Below, piece after piece: positions 54,701 to 64,000 of a stretch of 64,000 nt of DNA (within the stretch, counting starts at the first letter, position 1; each line of letters starts with the position of its first letter). Location: the NCBI GenBank assembly GCA_964035545.1, contig OZ037765.1:28508004-28572003 (forward strand). Direction: 5' to 3'. The notes beneath the pieces were generated by a model. The model saw only the letters and a list, made by a program, of their open reading frames with translations, was not told the origin of the DNA and did not search any database. Both the position numbers and the translations under genes were made by a program. Origin of the DNA: Bugula neritina (Eukaryota; Bryozoa; Gymnolaemata; Cheilostomatida; Bugulidae).

Positions 54701-57700
54701 TTGTGGTTGATCAGGCGATTTTGAAAACCCGCATATTGGGTACTTTTAGCATTGTCAAATCTGAAAATTTATTCATATTGGCTGCAGTGAAATTGTTTCC
54801 CCCCACCAAATGGCTGTAACACCTCGTAGCGTCTATAGCTTTAGTAAAGGTGAATCTATGAACTGCCCAGTAAGAAAGTGTAACTTATATGTACAGCACA
54901 TGACCTGCTAAACTCCCAGGCTACTGAGTGTTGACAATGCAACACTTGTAACTATTATAGAAGTATTATAACATACTGTAAATACAAGCTAGTAGCTCCT
55001 ATACATTGTATGTAGTGATTTAATACAAGGAGATCGTAGGTATCACTTCTATCAATTTATCCACTCAGTGTACTACTTTCAGTCACTTAATTGGCTGATG
55101 GCAATTATTGATCAGTTGCTCCTGACTATTATTATAGATTATATTTTACTTTGCCACATGAGCAAGTTTTAAGCATATATGTTAATGATTGTATGCAGTT
55201 GGTAGTGAAGTACACATGCTTGTTAGTATCATTGGCTTAGCTGGAAGCACTCTGCATAGTCTGTAGTGCTGGCTGTAGCATATTCTATTACTATAGACTA
55301 TATTCTACATCTAACAGTTAGCACCATGTACTCTAAGTCTATTTCTAGACATTCATCTTCAGGTTGGTTGTGTTTAGCATGTTGATATTTGTATTATATA
55401 GTGTTTACTGGTATACCGGTAATATAATATGAATTCCGTTGTATATTTGTATTGAAGATTTTTTTAATTTTTGGCAGGCATGTTAGATTTGCTGAAAGGT
55501 AATAATCCACAGCCTCCAGCCAGGCGGGCTAGGTCTACTGACGCCCCCAAAGTATCAGAGCAAGATGCTGACACAGAGGCTATTATTAAGCTATCTCACT
55601 ATCCAAGTGCACAAGTAAAAAAAGACACACAGCCAGCAATAGAACGAGAGGATTGGCCTGCGCCTCCAGCCACAGCAATTGTCATTAAGAACATGGGTTG
55701 GTGTCGCGACATTAAACGTTGCTACTGTTTACTTTAAAGGCGGTAAGCTTCCAGGTTATTTATTACATTTGAGCAAAAGTTTGCATGCTTTTCAACTGTT
55801 TTATCAGCATTTTATCCAATTTCTTATACGAAAACACTACAAAAATGTAAGTAAAAGTGGTCATATTAGGTGTCTTGGACTTGCCCAGACTTGCCCGCGA
55901 GCGTGCCCTCCGTGTCCTATTCTGACGTGGGGATGGCAAAATAGCCCTATTGTAGCGTGAGTTTATATCGCGTAAAGTTATTAAGAAGCGGGTTTGTCAC
56001 AGATTCTCGTTATTCGTAGTTCAAATCACATGAATGTTACTCTTCGGGCGGCTACTAATAACTAACGTTAGCTACGCAACATCAAGAAAGGTAACTAATT
56101 TGACTGTTTTCAAATGGACTATTCCATTTCGCTAGTTTGTAACTTGCTGTAAATCACAAAATAATTATTTTCCCTATTTTAATTTCAATTATCATGTCGA
56201 CCACACTACCAGAAAATTACTCTTAAATATGCAGTAAATGATGATTTTCAACCGTTTTGTGATGAATTATAGGTTAGTAGTTGTCTACGTAAAACCAAGT
56301 TTTAAAATTTGTAACTGAATCAGTGAAACTGAATCACAGTATCAGTGTGACTATGAGTATCACTAGTCTATCACTATGAGTATGTCTATGACTCTCACTC
56401 TAACTCTAAGTCTATGACTGTCGCCTATTGGTGAACTATTATTAATAATATTCAATGGTTATATTTATTAATACTATTATCAGTCATAATGATAATCATA
56501 TCACATATGACAGTATCAGTTACGGAGCAGAATCAGTTTCGAAACTAATACTTATAATATTAGTTATAACTATAAGTATAAGTTATACCAATAGCTATAT
56601 TTATATTAATATAAATATTTATATTCATAGTAATACTAATAACAAATGTAAAATTATTATGTTAATAGTTATACTTGTAAGTTATAATATAAAACAAACG
56701 ACACAAGTATTAATTTGAACTGCTGGTCTTAAAATAAAAAGTAAAATAAATAATAATATAAATAATAAAATATAAATTATAATAATTTAATTATACTAAT
56801 ACTAATAGCAATACTTATACAGTAATATAATTATAATAAATTTATAAAACTTAAACAACTTTAAATTTAAGGAACAACTTTAAATACAAACAAAGATAAT
56901 ATTAAATAATTATAATCATAATGATCATAACAATAAATATAATTATGATTCCAATAATTATCAATATATTATATAATATTTAAATTATTTTAATTTATAA
57001 TTATAATCATAAATTTTATAGTTATAGTGAATAAATTCAATTTGACATAACTATAATATTATAAAGCAGTCAGCCTATCTCTAATGCTGATTGAAATTCA
57101 GATTGTTATGACTGTATCATTATTCACTAACTCTAAGAGTAAGTGGCTACAATTATTAGTATCAATGTTGTGTTAGAGTACTATACCCATTGGAATTTTG
57201 ATATATCCATTATATTTACAACTCTGCCTGTTACAGCTATTAATAAATTGAACCAAAATACCAACAGTGCCTAATCATCGCCTTATTTATAAAATAATCA
57301 CAATCATAATGCTCAAGTTAATAGATTGGAAATTATTGAAAATTATGTTGATGCCAATATAAATATGACATTGTATGCATCCAAGTAGTGATGTTGTAAT
57401 ATATCTTGGAAGATAATTACATTATAATAAGAGTTAAATTCCTCTAAGTAACTTTTTTGCAATTATTCCTTAGAATAACTATAACTTATACTCCTAACAT
57501 TTAATAGCGCATTAGTTTTAGATTGAGCTACTAATTGTATTTATTGCATGTGAAAGTTAGTTATTCTCCGCCAGCTGCATGAATGTGACTGGTAAATTTT
57601 GTAACCTTTGGCAGTAATAACTTTGTAGCATAAATTAGACACATTTTTATGAAAATACATAATTTTAATGCTATAGCTGCTAGTAATTCTAATGGGTGTA

Positions 57701-60700
57701 ATAATATTACTTACTTTCACCAGCATTAATTTTTACTTTGTTCATGCTTCATAAAGCGTTTTCTAAATTCTTTTTTGAATAAATATACATATAATGTGCT
57801 GAATAGATTACATATGTTGGGGTTCTTCCTATACTGCAGCTCAGCCTACACTCCCCGCCACAAATGTTCCTAAACTACTAGCTTCATCAGGATACAGATT
57901 GATGGAGCTGTATTGATAAAAACTTCTCTTTTTAGCAGTAGAGGCATCATGAAAAAAAAGGCAAGTATTTTACTCAATAAGAATTCGGTTTTTTACTTCT
58001 ACAAATTTGATAACCTACACGATTCTATTTAAATGGAAACTGGTCTGACATAATGTGTCTGCAATTTATTAGTTATAATATAGTAAATACTATGCAGGCC
58101 TATAGATTAAATGGCTCAAAAAAAATTAAATAAAACATTACACAATGCTGTATTTATTAGCAATGTAATACTTAGCAACTAATTTCACATTATTATTGTT
58201 TGCAAAGTTTCATACATCTACATATGTTTGTTCAATTCAGTGTTCTGAAGTAGAAGGTTCCAACAGCAGGGAAAAGCCTTGAACAAGATATTATGTTCTA
58301 CATCTCCAACTCATTTTAACTTTGCTGGTCAGTTCATTGTGTATCTGGAGCATAGTTTTGTATTTTCAAGTAGTCCATCAGATACCTTTGTAGATAGTAA
58401 AGATTAAAATGCTTGTGCAATGATGTCCATAATGTTGAACCGATTTATTGAAACTAAAACTGTTCTTAATTATAACAAAATTTGACAATCTTTACATAAA
58501 GAATAATGTCCTATAATCTATCTTCATTGTAAACAAAATTAGAAAGTTCCACACCAGCAAATTGTTTATCATCATCTGTAGGTGGAAGACGCGTGCACTT
58601 AGTTATAAAGGCAAGCTGACAGTGGTTTTCTTTGCCTTCTATGAAGATTTGGAAAGAGCCAGAAAATTAATACTCTATAACTGCAAAACCATGTTGTAGT
58701 GTCTTGTGTTATTGATTGAATCATCTAAAAGAAAAATTGTTGTATCATTATAATTTTACTGTTAATGAATTAGCAAATCTACTTATCTTGGTAAATATGT
58801 TCAAGAACAAATACTATAGTGTAACTCAGTTTTGGTTATGTGTATGCTCCTTAAGCAAATTTACAGCAGATATCAAACTATATATTAGAGACTGATATAG
58901 GAATTAAATTTAAGCTAACCATGATGATGTAAATAGCTGTTGTATGTGACTTCGAGAACTCTGCTGGCCATGTCAGTTCAAATACACCAGGGTGATCTGT
59001 TACGAATTTCATGTCATTATTGAAATTCAGCTTTTTCAAGTGCCTCTTCACAACTCTGGCAGCATTCCGACTGCTCCTTAGCTTTCTGCGCCTGAAATTT
59101 CTTCTACTTGCACCATTCTTCTATTGGTGGAATGTTAGCCTATAACAAACAGGTGTACCAAAGCTAAAAAAATATCTAATTCACTGCACTAGGATATTAT
59201 TCAACTCATTTAAATTTAATATATAGCAGTAAAACAATCACATAATTGTTTTTATTTTATCAGCTTTACTTTACAAAGCTGAACCATATAATTTAGTAAC
59301 TTGTCACCATAATAAACTTTGTACAACATACAAATTGAAAACCTGATGTGATTGCTTTTTTAATAGAATATACATCAAAAACATGTTACTTTGATAAGCG
59401 TGTTTATAATAAAAGTATTAAACCAGTTTGAAAAAATTATTTTGTTATATAAGGGATCACAAAACTACATCATTTTAGACCTGTAGCTCAATGTTCCTCA
59501 AGCAACGGGCTGCTATGACTAATTAATTTTCTATCATTGCATTTGATTGTTCTACTCATAGTGTATTGGCGAATTAAAATTATTGGTAATTTAATGTACA
59601 TTTTAGCTACCTCTGTACAATCAATGTCATAGTAATATCAATTAGGTTTTAAATTTCACTGAGTTTATAGTAAATTACTGCAACCGTTACATAACATTTG
59701 GCTAGTTCTCTAGTTCATTAAATAACCATACGAACTTAAATTTACAACATGACAAAACACACAAAGCAAAATTAAAATAAGCATATTATGAACCAATGTA
59801 AATGATAAGCGATAATGCTGTTATAAAACATAAATTATCAAATTGAAATAGTTATTATTACTATTAGTATTACTATCATTATAACAACTATAACTATTAT
59901 TAGTATTACTATTAGTATTAGTATTAGCAAATTAGTAGTAAAAAATGAGTAGAGCTCAACATATACAATCTAGCTTACTATAAAAGTAGAAGTAGAATTT
60001 TAAAACTATCATCTGCATCATTATCAGAACTATGAGTAATACTAGTAGTTGTACTAATAGTAATACTAATTATTAATACTAATAGTATCACTATGAGTAT
60101 GAGACTTGGGCTGGCAGTGATTATCACTATCAGTATCAGCATCGTCATAGTCAAAAGTTACAAGAATTAGAAGCCATATTCATATTCATAGTAATAGTCA
60201 ATCATTGATTGAGTTAATGTCATAGTGATACTCATACTCATAATTAATTTATACGATACTCATACTCATAGTGATAGTGATACTTCACTGTGAATTTAAT
60301 AATAATTTTAATTTAATATAAATATTATTATTAATATTATCATTGTTGCTAATATTATGTCTTACTCTTAGTCTAACAGCAGCTCTATGAAGAAGTTAAA
60401 CATAAATGATAACAAAACAAATTTCAAAAATAATACTGCAACAATCAATATAATGTATATCAATATGCTAGCAACCTAATTTTCAGCTCACTTCATTAAC
60501 TTTCCGTGCAGTATTGTGAATTGTGATGAAATAAATTTATTAATGGTGACCTTGACATCTTCGTCCAAATGCCTTTCACGTCAAGCCCCGAACCAATTTG
60601 TAAAAATTTTGGATTTTTTACTTTTGATTATTTTTTACGAAAAGAGCTTCAAAATAAATTTAAAAAAAAGTGAGCTGTTGTCCACATGAAAAGAAATATA

Positions 60701-61392
60701 TGAGCTAATTTTCTAAATTCAGGAAGTTACCAGAGGGTCACAATATTTTTTTAAAAAAATCTTTATTTTCACGACAAGCTCTATATATTAATATAGAAAA
60801 AAAGAAGACAACTCTTTTTTCAGATTTTTCATGTGCCACGGTCACGTCAATATCAGTGCTATTAACACATATATTTTAATTCATTTTTTCTGGTATATTG
60901 AGTTGAGATTTTTTGTATATATTTTGTGAATGCTACTAAAAAATTATGATCTTTTAATTAACAGTAATTGATTTTATCAAAATAACCTGGATGCTTACGA
61001 TGTTTAACTATTATATCATCATGATAAGGTAATAATTAGGTACTTCAAAAGCTGTTATCAAATGCTTTAGTTTATGTAATACTGAGGAAACCTTTTCAAA
61101 ACTTGACCTTCTAAGAATATTCCGTAAGATGACAGATTAATTGTGTGATAACCAGCATAGGTCAAGTATAAGCAGCCACACTTTTTGTGAGTACAATCTT
61201 TAGTTCCTGGCAGCTCCTATTTTTATTGGAAATACTTTCTTTACATTATAAGAGGTGCTGCATAGATGTCATAATACTTTATACACATACTTGGTATGCC
61301 CCATGTTATGCAGCTGCAGACTTAAACTACTGCTACTACTACTACTAATACTACTGCTACTACTACTACTACTGCTACTACTACTACTACTG

Positions 61393-61463
<71 letters not shown>

Positions 61464-61509
61464 GCTACTACTACTACTGCTACTACTACTGCTACTACTA
61501 ATACTACTG

Positions 61510-61592
<83 letters not shown>

Positions 61593-63595
61593 GCTACTAC
61601 TACTACTACTACTGCTACCACTACTACCCTACTACTACTACTGCTACCACTGCTACCACTACTGCTACTACCACTATACTGCTACTGCTACTATAGTTGC
61701 TACTACTACTACTCAACTATTACTAACGAAACAGCTTTACTAACAGTTTAACTATTACTGTTACTACTACAGCATGTTAAGCTGCTAGTTGCCTTATTCC
61801 CTTAATCCTATTTTATTTTGGTAAAGGATATTTATGATTTATTCCTGAAAACAACCCAACAGATAATTAGACTAGTTAAGGTCAGACTGGGGTATTTATT
61901 AGCTTAATGTGACAGGATTAGGGATAAGTCTGTCTGACTAATAGTTTCAGGTCTTCTACTAATTGTGGACTTGTCTGGTTAGCGTACTAGTCTATGACAT
62001 GGTGTAGTGATGATACACCCAATACAAGATGGCACAATTATATTCAGAGTTTATTTATGTGTCCTACTTTATGTTATACAGTAAGAACTTCATTTTCAAA
62101 AAAATATGAAGACAAAAATAGTGACTCTGAAGAAGAGCCCATTGTTGATCCAAAAATACAAAAAGAGTTGGAAGAAGTTGCTAAGATACAGGACTCGGCA
62201 ATGGTCAGGTGTATCAGAGAGGACGTGGCTGAGCAGGTGAGGCTGTGCTGTTTGTGTGCTGCAGGTAGAATACACTCTATAAGTGCATATAAATTACTGG
62301 ATAATGACCAGAAAAAGCTATAAAATAAAAAGAGATTTCATTCCATGAAATAGCAGCTATAGAAATATCTGTATGGAATACTTGGATACTTTGTTTAAAA
62401 TTTTAATATACCGGGCAGTAATATAAGTTCTATGAAGCTATGCCTAAGCTATGTTTTAAGCTTTTGGCTAGCAAAGTCCAACCCATCACCAAACTATTCA
62501 ATATAGTATAGCAACAGTTGAACAGCCAAAGCCTACAGGATAGCAGTACTTGTTAATAATGCTAGTACACAGCCTACTATAGCCTATAATGCTGCAGAGG
62601 TATAATAAATTGAATGCACAGACAGGAAACAGTATGTACTGAATATTGAGGAATTATTGTACAATAATTACAGTGTAAGGTGATCATATTTTTACTCTAA
62701 GCCTATACTCACTACACTAGTCTTATAATCAATACAAAATTGACAAGCTGCTGCATTCATTGTGGCTGCAGCAGTATATTTGGTCTCTCACTAGCTACAC
62801 TCTAGAGTCTAGAGTCTGGCCAGCAGCAGATCACCCACACGCTGCTCATTCACTGCTGCTCTACTACAGCTATGCTATTATTTGTATTTTATTTGTTATA
62901 TAAATTTGTTCAAAACTGTATTAATTTAATGTAGCCACAATTGTCTGCTAGAAGTTGGAATTTTGCAAAACATACAATATGTTTTTTTATTTTCATTTCA
63001 AAGACTGGTTTTGCTTCTCTAACTATTATATAATCATAAAATGAAATTTAGTGAAACCTTATTTTCTCCATTTAATGATTGAGAACGAGGAGACAACTTT
63101 TATACTCCAGTTTTCACTGATGGTAGCCTAACATAATATTATATATATCCACTTCATCATTTGTTCATTGTTTCAGTGCTGTATTAGAAGTTGTTAAATT
63201 AATAGAAATTATGAAAACTTATTATGTTTAACTACAGAGTATCTGCCCTTTAATTGGGTGTAGATACAAACTATATATATGGTACTGTATAGAGGTGGTT
63301 GTAAGAACTGTAATTACCGTACCACTCAAGTATTTGTAGAAGATGAACTTTTGCAAGGTTCTCTGTGAGTCAAACACATGCTGCTGAATACTTGAGTGTG
63401 CTAATACTATTGATTTTACTTGCCTATATATAGCAAGTGAAATACGTAAAATCAATGGCAATTTCAGTCTAACTTTTTTCACGTAGATACAGCACGATAA
63501 AAAGAAGTTATTAGATCCTCGTAGTGCCTCGAGGACTCCCTCCGCTAATAAAGAGCCAATACAGCCCACGAGGTTCACCTCCCCTTTCAATGCAT
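48724..63595 (+). CDS. Actin-binding LIM protein/dematin (UNC-115) family, 5'-truncated or short form, continues past window
   Basis: The family links actin filaments to membranes and other partners. Exons are 51930-52062, 54181-54234, 55478-55696, 62082-62236 and 63487-63595. All junctions are phase-consistent. A candidate start exon, 48699-48750 (ATG 48724, MASSHAGVY, donor GTAAGT), joins in phase 0. The order of motifs matches the region between the LIM domains and the headpiece: SSPNLQPLSRFHRP, ENFSYKKAPPKFGK (like dematin IYKKPPIYK), IIKLSHYPSAQ then EDWPAPPATAIVI (like SSKFPAAQ and DYWPCPPSLAVV), an acidic coiled-coil (SDSEEEPIVDPKIQKELEEV), and LDPRSASRTPSA then SPFNA. No LIM domain is seen upstream, so this is either a dematin-like gene or the short isoform of a LIM-containing gene. 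The villin headpiece should lie right of 64000. The donor after 55696 (GTTGGT) is weak. The last exon end (63595, GTAGGT) was preferred over 63599. Confidence 0.82.
52063..54180 (+). other. Intron of the ABLIM/dematin-like gene
   Basis: The intron has a GTGAGG donor and a TTCTGTTGTAG acceptor. It contains AT-rich DNA with no coding segment or clear mobile element that I could identify. Confidence 0.6.
56320..56830. repeat. Degenerate simple-sequence cluster
   Basis: TATGAGTATCACTAGTCTATCACT-like words (56335-56430), including ACTCTAACTCTAAGTCTATGA, grade into AT-only TATAAGTATA / AATAATAT words. The words resemble those at 18890-19070. Confidence 0.7.
57840..57916 (+). CDS. Possible alternative terminal exon of the ABLIM/dematin-like gene
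   Basis: After an acceptor TTCCTATACTGCAG, the phase that continues the exon ending at 55696 stays open for 25 codons (AQPTLPATNVPKLLASSGYR then a few more) to TGA at 57914-57916. Splicing here would give a product lacking the coiled-coil and headpiece. A chance open frame of this length is quite possible. Confidence 0.25.
58500..59140 (-). pseudogene. Decayed minus-strand coding remnant, family unknown
   Basis: Read on the minus strand from about 59140, a protein-like frame, NIPPIEEWCK, meets a TAG. It then continues as KKFQAQKAKEQSECCQSCEE... to a double stop. A second frame from about 59020 reads NNDMKFVTDHPGVFELTW and onward. After a gap, a third segment near 58640-58510 reads KENHCQLAFITKCTRLPPTD and ends with a stop. 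Composition is protein-like, but frames shift and stops interrupt, so a dead gene or retrocopy nested in the intron is more likely than an active gene. I do not recognise the family. Confidence 0.3.
59860..60340. repeat. Degenerate simple-sequence cluster
   Basis: Runs of ATTAGTATTACT (59860-59930), TAATACTAATAG (60040-60100) and CATACTCATAGTGATA (60180-60290) occur in an intron. They form the same word family as the clusters near 18.7, 44.9 and 56.4 kb. Confidence 0.75.
61328..61712. repeat. (CTA)n trinucleotide microsatellite, about 385 bases
   Basis: This is an almost uninterrupted CTA/TAC repeat with CTG and CCA interruptions. The longest pure blocks are at about 61399-61460 and 61515-61590. 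It lies in an intron, 370 bases before an ABLIM/dematin exon. The poly-Leu (+) and poly-Val (-) open frames across it are repeat by-products. Confidence 0.95.
62237..63486 (+). other. Intron of the ABLIM/dematin-like gene
   Basis: The intron has a GTGAGG donor and a TTTTTTCACGTAG acceptor, phase 0 to phase 0. Apart from one AGACAACTTT word at 63091, I see nothing notable. Confidence 0.6.
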
Positions 63596-64000
63596 GTAGG
63601 TTCTCTTCTAAATATAGACATAACTATAATCATCGTTTGTATTCATTTATAGAAAATGTTCTGAAGCTCAACCTACATGCTATTATAAAACAGCTGCTGG
63701 AAATCTTCTCACTAATTGCTCTTAACCTTATAGTGGTTTTCAGTTGAATCTATTTTATGTGTCTATTGATGGATCTTACAGTTTTGAAATACTAGGGATT
63801 TGATATTGTGAATGTCTAGTATAATTTCGTTTGCAACCAAATGTAGGTTTAAAAATATGAAATATTGTGGATGTTGATGATGTTATAATATTTTGTTCAA
63901 AAATTAGTCCACAATTGCTTCGAATTAATCCTTGTTATTTGCATAGATATGCATAACAGGTTTGTTTGATTTATGTTTAAGTCTTGTGCTACAACTTGAA

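Larger units (their letters stand above)
55697..62081 (+). other. 6.4-kb intron of the ABLIM/dematin-like gene with repeats and coding remnants
   Basis: The intron contains simple-sequence tracts at 56320-56830 and 59860-60340, and a (CTA)n tract at 61320-61735. It also holds a possible alternative terminal exon at 57840-57916 and a decayed minus-strand coding remnant at about 58500-59140. Confidence 0.6.

Noticed and set aside
57950-57970. Second AAG|GCAAGT donor-like site
   Set aside because: It follows the stop of the candidate alternative exon, and no exon can be built to use it.
61255-61743. 162-residue poly-Leu open frame (+) and 99-residue poly-Val frame (-)
   Set aside because: Both are produced by the (CTA)n microsatellite. 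There is no start context, domain or splice support.
1-64000. A novel multi-gene system (defence, biosynthetic or operon-like)
   Set aside because: The genes belong to unrelated animal housekeeping and developmental families on mixed strands with normal intergenic gaps. Nothing links them functionally.

Overview
This is nuclear DNA of an animal. It is AT-rich, and its genes are split into many small exons by GT-AG introns (one is GC-AG). It contains a tRNA-derived SINE and many simple repeats. Several gene families are metazoan-specific: a twelve-span adenylyl cyclase, a quiver-type Ly6 protein, a Not homeobox gene and an ABLIM/dematin gene. The family mix and the moderate gene density fit an invertebrate, perhaps a lophotrochozoan, but nothing in the window fixes the phylum. 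Exon models were built by hand from splice sites, reading phase and protein similarity recalled from memory, with no database search.

Layout from left to right. Positions 290-16359 (+) hold a complete 18-exon transmembrane adenylyl cyclase. It converges on a three-exon Ly6/quiver-like GPI-anchored protein gene (18243-16837, -). Positions 18.3-20.5 kb are intergenic and rich in degenerate simple repeats. Two unrecognised multi-exon genes for largely disordered proteins follow (20535-24776 and 26424-34125, both +). The second converges on a Not/Noto-type homeobox gene (35579-34613, -). Three phase-consistent exons at 38158-38526 (+) look like the 3' end of a small unknown gene. POLR1D, a shared subunit of RNA polymerases I and III, lies at 42232-39653 (-). 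After about 6.5 kb of mostly non-coding DNA, an ABLIM/dematin (UNC-115) gene runs rightward from about 48.7 kb. It leaves the window before its villin headpiece.

The genes are unrelated in function: cAMP signalling, a secreted or GPI-linked Ly6 factor, a developmental transcription factor, polymerase assembly and an actin linker. They look like an ordinary chromosomal neighbourhood. I found no sign of an operon-like or novel multi-gene system. The most noticeable features are a GC-AG intron, a tandemly repeated splice donor, a foldback element with a G-rich loop, a two-copy SINE, an over-represented decamer, a (CTA)n tract of about 400 bp in an intron, and two decayed coding remnants.
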